NCBI GenBank assembly: GCA_937907455.1
Contig: CALESQ010000025.1
Coordinates: 1 to 32,622 of the forward strand
Direction: 5' to 3'
DNA: 32,622 nt
Source of the DNA: an uncultured Caldilineales bacterium
Lineage (GTDB): Bacteria; Chloroflexota; Anaerolineae; JAAEKA01
Position 1 is the stretch's first letter. Every line of letters starts with the position of its first letter. This document shows positions 23,175 through 30,732 of the stretch, piece by piece. The position numbers were made by a program, and so were the translations under genes. The notes under the pieces were generated by a model. It was not told where the DNA came from, ran no database searches, and was given only the letters and a program-made list of their open reading frames with translations.

Positions 23175-23494
23175 ACAAGGCAGGCTGTAGATACAGCAGA
23201 TTGGCAGGTCGTTGGCGGGTAGAAGCGGTTGTCGGGGGCGGGGGGATGGGCAGTTGCTGCCAGGCTTGTCATCCTGAGGCCGCCAGGGCCGGGGGAAGCC
23301 CTCACGAACGCATACTTTGTTTACGATGCAGCTAATCGTGTGGCTCCACATTATGAAACCTCTCGATTGCTGCAATCTCTCGTTGCTATGGTAAAATGCT
23401 GTGCCCGTAGGCGGCTACGCCTTCGGTAGGTAGGTTGGTAGACGGTTTACTTTTTACTGCTTACTCCTTATTTTATTACGTTTCGGAGCGCGAT
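23175..23494. other. 320-bp gene-free gap between gatC and gatA
   Basis: No gene is seen. It holds a stretch with CTTGTCATCCTGAGG (about 23266), recalling GTCATCCTGAG intergenic repeats of many bacteria. It also holds an extended -10-like TGGTAAAAT (23389-23397) that may drive gatA, and a pyrimidine-rich run, TTTACTGCTTACTCCTTA, just upstream of gatA. Confidence 0.5.
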
Positions 23495-24970
23495 GTGCAT
23501 CGCTTAACTATCCACGAGGCCGCGCATAAGCTGCGGCGACGCGAGATTTCCGCCGTTGAATTGACGGAGGCTGTGTTGGCGCGTATCGCTGCGGTCGATT
23601 CCGCGCTGCATGCCTATCTCAGCCTGACGCCGGAGGCTGCACGCGCCGCGGCCGCGGCGGCTGATCGCACCCTGGCCGCCACAGACGACCCCGCCACTCT
23701 GCCGGCGCTGCTCGGCATTCCGCTGGCGATTAAAGACGTGATCCTGGTACAGGGCGCACCGGCCACCTGCGGCTCGCGTATTCTGCAGAACTTCTACCCG
23801 CCCTACGAGGCTACAGTGATCGCCAAACTGCGCGCCGCTGGGGCGGTGATTGTGGGCAAAACCAATACCGATGAATTCGCTATGGGCTCGTCTACCGAGA
23901 ATTCGGCTTATGTCACCACCCGCAACCCGTGGGATTTGAGCCGGGTGCCGGGCGGATCCAGCGGCGGCAGCGCCGCGGCCGTGGCAGCCGACGAATGCCT
24001 GGGCGCGCTGGGCAGTGACACCGGCGGCAGCGTGCGTCAACCTGCATCGCTGTGCGGCGTGGTAGGGGTTAAGCCGACCTATGGCCGCGTCAGCCGTTAC
24101 GGGCTGGTGGCTTTTGCCTCCAGCCTGGATCAAATCGGCGTGTTTGGCAAGGATGTACAGGACGCGGCCCTGCTGCTGGAGGCAATCAGCGGCTACGACG
24201 AGCGCGACTCAACCAGCATGAACGTGCCTGTGCCGCCTTACGCAGCAGCCTTGAGCAATGTTGATAGCCGGCCCTTGCAAGGTCTGCGCGTAGGCGTGCC
24301 GCGCGAGTATTTCATCGAGGGCATGCAGCCGGAAGTGGCGCAGGCCGTGGATGCAGCGTTGCGCACCCTGGCCGCACTGGGGGCCGGGGTGATTCCCATC
24401 AGCCTGCCGCACACGCAATACGCGCTGCCCGTCTACTACTTGATTGCGCCCGCCGAGGCCAGCGCCAACCTGGCGCGTTTTGATGGCGTGCGCTACGGCC
24501 TGCGCGCCGCTGAAGCGGAAACTATGTGGCAAGGCTTTGAGCTGTCACGCACTCAGGGTTTCGGCGCAGAGGTGAAGCGGCGCATTATGCTGGGCGCCTA
24601 CGCGCTCAGCGCGGGCTACTATGACGCTTACTACCTCAAGGCGCAGCAGGTGCGCACCCTCATCAAGCGAGATTTCGAGCAGGCTTTTGAGCAGGTAGAC
24701 GTGATCGCCGCACCGGTCAGCCCGACCACCGCCTTCAAAGTGGGCGAAAAGAGCGACGATCCGCTCAGTATGTACCTGGCTGATGTGTTCACGTTGTCGC
24801 TCAACCTGGCCGGTCTGTGCGGCCTCAGCGTGCCGTGCGGCTTCGATCAACAGGGCTTGCCTATTGGCCTGCAACTCATTGGCCCGGCTTTTGGTGAGGC
24901 GGCCATCCTGCACACGGCTCACGCCTACGAGCAAGCTGCGCCCTGGCGCGCGCGGCGCAGCTTGCAGTAA
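23495..24970 (+). CDS. gatA: Asp-tRNA(Asn)/Glu-tRNA(Gln) amidotransferase subunit A
   Basis: GatA is the amidase subunit that releases ammonia from glutamine for the transamidation. The 491-aa protein has the amidase-signature triad K80 (LAIKDV), S155 (GGSSGGSAAAV) and S179 (SDTGGSVRQPAS), matching the spacing in the staphylococcal enzyme. The C-terminus ends normally in LPIGLQLIGPAFGEAAIL. GTG 23495 is chosen because GGAG lies 6 nt before it and the homologous N-terminus begins there; an upstream TTG at 23435 would add unrelated residues translated from the intergenic repeat. It probably has its own promoter. Confidence 0.95.
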   Translation: MHRLTIHEAAHKLRRREISAVELTEAVLARIAAVDSALHAYLSLTPEAARAAAAAADRTLAATDDPATLPALLGIPLAIKDVILVQGAPATCGSRILQNFYPPYEATVIAKLRAAGAVIVGKTNTDEFAMGSSTENSAYVTTRNPWDLSRVPGGSSGGSAAAVAADECLGALGSDTGGSVRQPASLCGVVGVKPTYGRVSRYGLVAFASSLDQIGVFGKDVQDAALLLEAISGYDERDSTSMNVPVPPYAAALSNVDSRPLQGLRVGVPREYFIEGMQPEVAQAVDAALRTLAALGAGVIPISLPHTQYALPVYYLIAPAEASANLARFDGVRYGLRAAEAETMWQGFELSRTQGFGAEVKRRIMLGAYALSAGYYDAYYLKAQQVRTLIKRDFEQAFEQVDVIAAPVSPTTAFKVGEKSDDPLSMYLADVFTLSLNLAGLCGLSVPCGFDQQGLPIGLQLIGPAFGEAAILHTAHAYEQAAPWRARRSLQ

Positions 24971-25041
24971 AAAGTAACCAGTACGCAGTTCAAAGCCGCA
25001 GATCTTCACTGAAAACAAACCCAGACAAGGATGTCTCTCCT

Positions 25042-26046
25042 GTGAAACTCATTTTGCCCGTTGCGGGCTATGGCAAACGCATGCGACCGCACACTTGGTC
25101 GCGGCCCAAGGTGTTGATTGACGTGGCAGGCAAGCCGATGCTTGGCCATGTGCTGGATCAATTTGTGAATGTCGGCATTGACGAGGTGATTTACATCACC
25201 GGCTGGCTGGGCGATCAGATCAAGCCCTATGTTGAGTCGGCCTACCCTCAACTCGGCGCCCAATTTGTCGAGCAACACGAGTTGGCCGGCCAAAGCCACG
25301 CCATCTGGCTGGCACGCGAGCATATTCACGGCCCCTGTTTCATCGTCTTTGCCGACACCATCGCCCGCGTGGATCTGGAAGCTATGATTCATGCGGATGC
25401 GGATGGCGCGCTGGCGGTGTGGGAAGTGGAGGATCCGCGGCGCTTCGGCATCGCCTTCACCCGTGAGGATGGCATGGTGGAGCGTTGTGTCGAAAAGCCT
25501 GCTACTGACGAACACCGGCTGGCGTTGACCGGCGTGTATTTCGTGCGCGAAGGGCGTGACCTGATTGCAGCAATCGAAGAGCAGATGGCGCGGCAACAGA
25601 CACTCAAGGGCGAATTTTTCCTGGCCGATGCTTTCAACGTGATGATCGAACACGGGGCACGCTTTACCACTGAAATTATGAGCGTTTGGCAGGACTGCGG
25701 CGTGCCGTCGTTTCACCTGGAAACCAACCGCTGGCTGCTGATGAACGGCTCGGACAACAGCGCTGACCACGTGGCCGAGGTGAACAACAGCACGTTGGTG
25801 CTGCCGGTACACCTGGGTGATGGCTGCGTGATTGAAGATTCCACCGTCGGCCCGTTCGCGGTGGTAGAAGCCGGCTGCCGTATCACCGCCAGCACGCTGC
25901 GCGACTGCATTGTGATGGCAGATAGCCGTATCACGGCCAGCGACCTGCACGACTCGATGATCGGCGAACGTGCCGAGGTCAGCGGCTATACGGGCAGCCT
26001 CAACATCGGCGACGATTCTCAAATTGCCGGAATTTTCACCTCGTAA
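25042..26046 (+). CDS. Sugar-phosphate nucleotidyltransferase (RmlA/GlmU-like)
   Basis: A 334-aa enzyme expected to form an NDP-sugar from a sugar 1-phosphate and NTP. The N-terminal pyrophosphorylase domain (about 1-235) has LPVAGYGKRMRPHTWSRPK (the GxGxR loop and the PK motif), a metal-site FADT and VEKPATDEHRLALTGVYF. The C-terminal part (about 255-330) has hexapeptide-like repeats of a left-handed beta helix, as in GlmU and long glucose-1-phosphate thymidylyltransferases. The start is GTG 25042, right at the conserved first strand. The sugar and base cannot be told. It is followed after 23 bp by an aminotransferase. Confidence 0.87.
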   Translation: MKLILPVAGYGKRMRPHTWSRPKVLIDVAGKPMLGHVLDQFVNVGIDEVIYITGWLGDQIKPYVESAYPQLGAQFVEQHELAGQSHAIWLAREHIHGPCFIVFADTIARVDLEAMIHADADGALAVWEVEDPRRFGIAFTREDGMVERCVEKPATDEHRLALTGVYFVREGRDLIAAIEEQMARQQTLKGEFFLADAFNVMIEHGARFTTEIMSVWQDCGVPSFHLETNRWLLMNGSDNSADHVAEVNNSTLVLPVHLGDGCVIEDSTVGPFAVVEAGCRITASTLRDCIVMADSRITASDLHDSMIGERAEVSGYTGSLNIGDDSQIAGIFTS

Positions 26047-26069
26047 CGCGTCCCTGCAAGGAGTTTCTC

Positions 26070-27239
26070 ATGCACAACCGCATTTCCCGCCGCGTAGCCT
26101 CTGTGCCGCCCTCTGGTATTCGCAAGTTTTTCGACATCGCTGCCACCATGGACGATGTGATTAGCCTGGGCATCGGTGAGCCAGACTTTGTAACGCCTGA
26201 TGTGGTTCTGCAGGCGGGCATTGCCAGCCTGCGCCGCGGCGAAACGCGCTACACCTCTAACTCAGGAACGTTTGAGCTGCGTCGCGCCATCAGCCAAAAG
26301 CTGGAGGCACTCTACGGCGTACACTACGACCCCGACCATGAGATTTTGGTGACGGTGGGCGTGAGCGAGGCGCTCTATCTGGCGATGACTGCACTGCTGG
26401 ACCCCGGTGATGAGGTGATTGTGCCGGAACCGTGCTTTGTTGCCTACACGGCGGAAGTGGTCTTTGCCGGTGGCACGCCGGTGACGATCCCTACCCAGGT
26501 TGCCAACGATTTTCAGGTGACCGGGGCCGAAATCGAGGCTGTCATCACTCCGCGCAGCAAGGCGCTGCTGATCGGCTATCCCAACAACCCCACCGGTGCG
26601 GTGATGCCGCGCGCCCGGCTGGAGGAAATCGCCCGCGTGGCTGAAAAGCACGATCTGATGGTGCTGTCAGACGAAATCTATGATCGGCTGGTGTACGGCG
26701 GCCATCAGCACGTTTGCTTTGCCGGCCTGCCAGGGATGCGTGAGCGCACCATCCACCTGGGCGGCTTCAGCAAGGACTACGCCATGACTGGTTGGCGCAT
26801 TGGCTATGTCTGCGCACCGCGCGAGATACTTGAGGCGATGCGCAAAATCCATCAGTACACCATCATGTCCGCGCCGACTATGGGGCAGGTGGCTGCCACC
26901 GTCGCCCTCACTGATCCGCAAGCCGAGGACGCGGTGCATGCGATGGTAGCCAGCTATGATCGCCGCCGCCGTCTGATCGTAGACGGTTTCAACAGCATGG
27001 GGCTGGCTACTTTCGAGCCGCAGGGCGCATTTTATGCCTTTCCCAATGTCAGCATCAGCGGCATGGACGAGGACACCTTTGCCTGGACGCTGCTCGATGA
27101 GGAAAAGGTGGCTGTGGTGCCTGGCACGGCCTTTGGCGCGGCCGGTAAAGGCTTTGTGCGCTGCTGCTATGCCACCTCCTACGAGAAGATCGAGGAGGCG
27201 CTGGAGCGTATGCAACGGTTTGTGCGGCGCCATGGATAG
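26070..27239 (+). CDS. PLP-dependent class I aminotransferase
   Basis: A 389-aa fold-type I aminotransferase of the aspartate/aromatic group. The PLP lysine is K235 (GGFSKDYAMTGWRIGY), with D201 and Y204 in SDEIYDRL, the PNNPTGAV loop around N173, and a substrate-binding Arg near the end (FVRCCYATS). The N-terminal SLGIGEPDF is typical. It would transfer amino groups between an amino acid and 2-oxoglutarate. AAGGAG shortly before ATG 26070 sets the start. The exact substrate is open; similar proteins are annotated as aspartate, tyrosine or N-acetyl-diaminopimelate-type aminotransferases. Confidence 0.93.
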   Translation: MHNRISRRVASVPPSGIRKFFDIAATMDDVISLGIGEPDFVTPDVVLQAGIASLRRGETRYTSNSGTFELRRAISQKLEALYGVHYDPDHEILVTVGVSEALYLAMTALLDPGDEVIVPEPCFVAYTAEVVFAGGTPVTIPTQVANDFQVTGAEIEAVITPRSKALLIGYPNNPTGAVMPRARLEEIARVAEKHDLMVLSDEIYDRLVYGGHQHVCFAGLPGMRERTIHLGGFSKDYAMTGWRIGYVCAPREILEAMRKIHQYTIMSAPTMGQVAATVALTDPQAEDAVHAMVASYDRRRRLIVDGFNSMGLATFEPQGAFYAFPNVSISGMDEDTFAWTLLDEEKVAVVPGTAFGAAGKGFVRCCYATSYEKIEEALERMQRFVRRHG

Positions 27240-27342
27240 CAGGAAGGATTAAGGGTTAAGATTGACGTAGAAGAGGGTGTTTGATAGGATTGACCACTTA
27301 AAATTCCCAACTTAAACCTTAAACCTCCCAAAGGATACCCGT

Positions 27343-27630
27343 ATGACTGAACTGCGTTTTGTCTTGACTGTTGACGATCAACGACGCCTGCATCTGCCGG
27401 AGGGCGTGCCGCTGGAGCCGGGTGAGCCGGTGCATTTGCTGTGGGATGGCAAGGTGTTGCAGGTGTCCCGTTCCAAGCCGAAAAAGCTGGCCGATGCCTT
27501 CGCTCAGGTGCAGAAGGATGCCTCGCGCGTATTGGATACCGATGATCTGAGCCGTCGTCTGGCCGAAGACGAAGCCCGCCGTCGCCGCAAATTTGATGAG
27601 TTGTTCGGCGGCCCAACCAGAAAAGACTGA
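27343..27630 (+). CDS. Small AbrB-like protein, function unknown
   Basis: A 95-aa protein. Its first half (FVLTVDDQRRLHLPEGVPLEPGEPVHLLWDGKVLQV) reads like a swapped-hairpin AbrB/MazE DNA-binding fold, though divergent. The second half is a charged helix (residues 50-95) rich in Arg, Glu and Asp. No toxin-like gene is beside it. Its stop is 1 nt before the dehydrogenase-like start, so the two are co-translated. A transcription-regulator or antitoxin role is inferred from fold resemblance only. Confidence 0.65.
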   Translation: MTELRFVLTVDDQRRLHLPEGVPLEPGEPVHLLWDGKVLQVSRSKPKKLADAFAQVQKDASRVLDTDDLSRRLAEDEARRRRKFDELFGGPTRKD

Positions 27631-27631
27631 T

Positions 27632-28819
27632 ATGCCCGCTGCTTTTCACTATTTGGTACTTGGTGCAGGCCGGCAAGGCACTGCCGCGGCTTATGATCTG
27701 GCGCGCTGGGGCGATGCGGCTACCATCACCCTGGCCGATGTTGAGTTGAGCCGTGCTGAGGCTGCTGCGGCGCGGCTGGCTGCGCTCACCGGTTTCGCCG
27801 GATTGCGTGCCCTGCGCCTGGATGTGAGTGACAACACCGCGGTGGCGGCTGCCCTGCGCGGGCAGCATGTGGTACTCAGCGCCGCGCCGTACTATTTCAA
27901 CTTGCCACTCACCGAGGCTGCGATTGAGGCCGGTGTTTCTTTCTGTGATCTGGGCGGTAACACCGAAATCGTGCGCGCTCAGCACGCGCTGGATGCCGCG
28001 GCGCGCGCCGCAGGTGTCACCGTGGTAGCCGATTGCGGCATGGGGCCTGGCATGGGCAACAACCTGGCTGTCTATGCGCTGGATCTGCTGGATGAGCCGC
28101 AGCATGTCACCATCTACGATGCGGGTCTGCCGCAAGCGCCGGAACCGCCGTGGAACTACCTGGCTACCTTCAACATCGAGGGGCTGATCAACGAATATCA
28201 CGACGGCATGACGGTGCTGCGCGCGGGTGAGTTGGTGCATTTGCCCTGCTTCACCGAGCTGGAGACCATTCATGTGCCGGGTGTGGGGCATCTGGAGGCG
28301 TTTGTGCTGGCCGGTGGCGTCTCCACCGCGCCGTGGAGCTTTCAGGGCCGCCTGCAAAGCTATGACCTGAAGGTGTGCCGTTACCCCGGTACGTTCGCCC
28401 AGCTTAAGGCGTTTTCTGACTTGGGCCTGTTCGACCCCCAACCGGTAGACGTGCGCGGGGTGAGTATTCGGCCGCGCGACCTGTTTCAGGTGTTGTACGA
28501 ACCCCAGGTGCGCCGCGCGGTGATGCGTGATGTCTGTCTGATCCGCGCCCGTGCCACCGGTTTGAAGAATGGCCGCCCTGCCGCGGTGCAAGTGGATCTG
28601 GTGGATCGCTATGATGAGGCCACCGGCTTCACAGCGATGGAGCGCACGACCGGCTGGCACATCGCCATTGTGGCCGGTATGATTGCCCGCGGCGAGATTG
28701 CACCCGGTGCCGCGCCGCTGGAACTGGCCGTGCCGGCGCGGCGCTTTGTGCAGTTGGCCCGCGCCCGCGGCTTCATCATCACCGAAGAGCCAGTTGCCGA
28801 TGACCAGATGACCGGGTGA
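27632..28819 (+). CDS. Saccharopine/lysine-dehydrogenase-like oxidoreductase
   Basis: A 395-aa protein of the saccharopine dehydrogenase family. The N-terminal Rossmann fold has LVLGAGRQGTAAAYDLARWG (dinucleotide-binding GxGxxG), and SAAPYYFNLPLTEAAIEAGVSFCDLGG is the family's second signature. The rest resembles the single-enzyme L-lysine dehydrogenase (Lys6DH) branch, which oxidises lysine at the epsilon amino group, more than bifunctional saccharopine reductases. ATG 27632 is 1 nt after the AbrB-like gene. The lysine link is a family-level expectation, of interest because kamA is in the same window. Confidence 0.82.
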   Translation: MPAAFHYLVLGAGRQGTAAAYDLARWGDAATITLADVELSRAEAAAARLAALTGFAGLRALRLDVSDNTAVAAALRGQHVVLSAAPYYFNLPLTEAAIEAGVSFCDLGGNTEIVRAQHALDAAARAAGVTVVADCGMGPGMGNNLAVYALDLLDEPQHVTIYDAGLPQAPEPPWNYLATFNIEGLINEYHDGMTVLRAGELVHLPCFTELETIHVPGVGHLEAFVLAGGVSTAPWSFQGRLQSYDLKVCRYPGTFAQLKAFSDLGLFDPQPVDVRGVSIRPRDLFQVLYEPQVRRAVMRDVCLIRARATGLKNGRPAAVQVDLVDRYDEATGFTAMERTTGWHIAIVAGMIARGEIAPGAAPLELAVPARRFVQLARARGFIITEEPVADDQMTG

Positions 28820-28889
28820 CACGACCGAAGACCAACAGGGTTTGATCTGTTTATCATTTACCGTTCATTGCTCATTCCCGACTCCCGCT

Positions 28890-29393
28890 ATGTTCAGATC
28901 TGTTGCATTACCCGAAGAGATCAAAGGCCGGCTTTACCTGCACAGCATGCCAGGGCGCTATGAGCCGTACCAGGCTACGCTCGACGCGGTGCGCATGAAA
29001 GGCATCTCGCAGGTGGTGTGTCTCACCTCGTTGGACGAAATTGCCGGTAAAGCGCCAGACTATGGGCGCGCCCTGCAACGCAATGCCATCCCCTGGCAGC
29101 AAATCATGTTCCCCATTGTAGATTTTGGCGTGCCGGGCGACTTGCCGCAGTTTCGGCAGTTGGTTGAGGATATTGCTGCGCAGCTTTGTAGCGGTGTCAA
29201 CATCCTGCTGCACTGCGCGGCGGGAGTTGGCCGCACCGGCACTGTGGCTAGTTGCGTGCTGGTGCAGTTGGGTTTGCCCCCCGCCGAAGCCATGTCACGG
29301 GTGCAACAGGTCGGTTCTTATGCCGAGCGGCCAGAGCAGGTGGCGCTGATCGCCGGTTTTGCGCAACCGCCCCAGGTTGACGCTGCGCCTTAA
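28890..29393 (+). CDS. Dual-specificity/protein-tyrosine phosphatase
   Basis: A 167-aa cysteine phosphatase. The P-loop is HCAAGVGRTGT with nucleophile C109 and phosphate-binding R115. The general acid is probably D78 or D84 in FPIVDFGVPGD. The layout matches small bacterial dual-specificity phosphatases acting on phosphotyrosine or other phosphomonoesters. ATG 28890 is chosen because family similarity starts there; upstream is a degenerate T-rich repeat. Its TAA stop overlaps the stop of the convergent HAD gene within the shared palindrome TTAA. Confidence 0.9.
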   Translation: MFRSVALPEEIKGRLYLHSMPGRYEPYQATLDAVRMKGISQVVCLTSLDEIAGKAPDYGRALQRNAIPWQQIMFPIVDFGVPGDLPQFRQLVEDIAAQLCSGVNILLHCAAGVGRTGTVASCVLVQLGLPPAEAMSRVQQVGSYAERPEQVALIAGFAQPPQVDAAP

Positions 29394-30208
29394 ACCTCGT
29401 CGCCAGCCCATGCCTCCAACAAGGCCTGCAAATCGGCCAGCATCCAGGTGGGAGGAGGATCAGCCGCAGCAAACTCGGCCGCGTGGCTGATGCCGGTTAG
29501 CACGGCCACCGTGCGCAGACCGGCGCGGTTGCCACCCAGAATATCGGTTTCGTAGCGATCCCCCACCATCACGGCATCGGCGGCTGCCATCCCCAGCCGG
29601 GCCAGCGCCTGATGAAAGAAGGCCGGCTCCGGTTTGCCGATCATCACCGGTGCAACCCCGGTAGTCGCCTCTAGCAGTGCTACCAACGCGCCTGCGCCCG
29701 GCTCGATGCCGCGCTCGGTGGGGATAGAGCGATCCGGATTACTGGCGATAAAGGGGCAGCCGCGACCAATCGCCAGCGCCGCCGCAGCCAGGCGCGCGTA
29801 GGTGGCCTGCCGGTCCAGCCCTACCACCACCAGATCGGCCGCGCGGTGGTCATCGGTCAGCAGAAAGCCGGCCTGCTGCAAAGCCTGCTCCAGCCCCGCT
29901 TCACCGATCAGCAGCACGCGCGGGGTGTGCGGATAATGGGCCTGTAGCCACAAGGCCGTGGCCTGCGCCGAGGTAAAGATATGATCGGCGTCAAGAGCAA
30001 TGCCCATGGCAGCCACCTCAGCGGCAAGCTGTTGCGGAGTGCGACTGGCGTTGTTGGTGAGCAACAGATAGGGTGTGGCGGTGGTGTTGAGTGCCGCAAT
30101 AAAGGCAGCAGCACCGGGCAACGGTGTGGGGCCACGATACAGCACACCATCGCCATCCAGCAAAAAGGCGCGGGCTGTTACCCGCGGGGCAGGGATGGGC
30201 ATGCTCAT
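29390..30208 (-). CDS. NagD-like HAD-superfamily phosphatase (subclass IIA)
   Basis: A 272-aa phosphatase of the NagD/phosphoglycolate-phosphatase-like group. Motif I is FLLDGDGVLYRG (nucleophile D18 and D20), motif II LLTNNAS, motif III Lys in MIGKPEPAFF, and motif IV VGDRYETDILGGNRAG. The C2-type cap lies between II and III. Such enzymes hydrolyse small phosphomonoesters; the substrate is unknown. ATG 30208 overlaps the stop of the membrane-protein gene (ATGA), placing it last in the recJ operon. Confidence 0.92.
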   Translation of the reverse strand: MSMPIPAPRVTARAFLLDGDGVLYRGPTPLPGAAAFIAALNTTATPYLLLTNNASRTPQQLAAEVAAMGIALDADHIFTSAQATALWLQAHYPHTPRVLLIGEAGLEQALQQAGFLLTDDHRAADLVVVGLDRQATYARLAAAALAIGRGCPFIASNPDRSIPTERGIEPGAGALVALLEATTGVAPVMIGKPEPAFFHQALARLGMAAADAVMVGDRYETDILGGNRAGLRTVAVLTGISHAAEFAAADPPPTWMLADLQALLEAWAGDEV

Positions 30209-30453
30209 GGCTCGTTGATGTCGCTTTCTACGTCCACCGCGGCGGTAGCTACGGCCCACGCCACCAACCCCCAACTGACTGCCGAAATCAGCATAGCCAC
30301 GAGGATATTAAGCGGATGAAAAGGCACCGTGCCGCGCGCCACGCCAATGAGTACCAGCAGCAGGGCTATCAAGGCAGCCACCAGGCCGGAGCGCTGTGGC
30401 AGCGATAAGCGCTGCCAAATGCCAGCTTTTTGTTTAGAAGTTGGAGGGGTCAT
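30205..30453 (-). CDS. Small two-helix membrane protein
   Basis: An 82-aa protein with two predicted membrane helices (about 24-41 and 50-70), a basic N-terminus and an acidic C-terminus (DVESDINEP). I recognise no family. ATG 30453 is chosen because residues before it would translate the upstream AbrB-type gene in another frame; it overlaps that gene by 20 bp. The ribosome site is weak, so it may depend on translational coupling. The stop overlaps the HAD phosphatase start. Confidence 0.6.
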   Translation of the reverse strand: MTPPTSKQKAGIWQRLSLPQRSGLVAALIALLLVLIGVARGTVPFHPLNILVAMLISAVSWGLVAWAVATAAVDVESDINEP

Positions 30454-30715
30454 GGAGAAACGGGCTTTCCTGGAACCAGTCAAATTGCATTTGCAGCGCG
30501 GGGTCGGCGTCAGAGTCATCCTCTGGCGAGGCCAGCACCCCAGAGTGAAGCTGCAAATATTCGGCGAATGTCTCCGGGCCACGGCTCAGACGCACGCCCT
30601 GTTGCCCGGCGACGAAGAACACAACATCGCCCGGGCCGACACCCAGGGCATCCATGATTTCGGGCGGTAGCACCACCCGATTGCGGCTGCCGATTTTGGC
30701 GGGACGTATGAACAT
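30434..30715 (-). CDS. AbrB/MazE-type (SpoVT-AbrB) DNA-binding protein
   Basis: A 93-aa protein with a clear N-terminal AbrB fold: KIGSRNRVVLPPEIMDALGVGPGDVVFFV (about 7-35). Such proteins bind DNA as dimers and act as transition-state regulators or toxin-antitoxin antitoxins. The C-terminal half is acidic and ends FDWFQESPFLHDPSNF, without a recognised domain. It starts 17 nt after recJ and is followed by a small membrane protein, not a PIN or MazF-like toxin. A regulatory role is therefore more likely than an antitoxin role. Confidence 0.85.
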   Translation of the reverse strand: MFIRPAKIGSRNRVVLPPEIMDALGVGPGDVVFFVAGQQGVRLSRGPETFAEYLQLHSGVLASPEDDSDADPALQMQFDWFQESPFLHDPSNF

Positions 30716-30732
30716 GGCACATCCACTGTGAC

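Noticed and set aside
27179..28822. 547-codon minus-strand open frame
   Set aside because: It is antisense to the dehydrogenase-like and AbrB-like genes, and its composition (Gln/His/Arg rich) is typical of a shadow frame.
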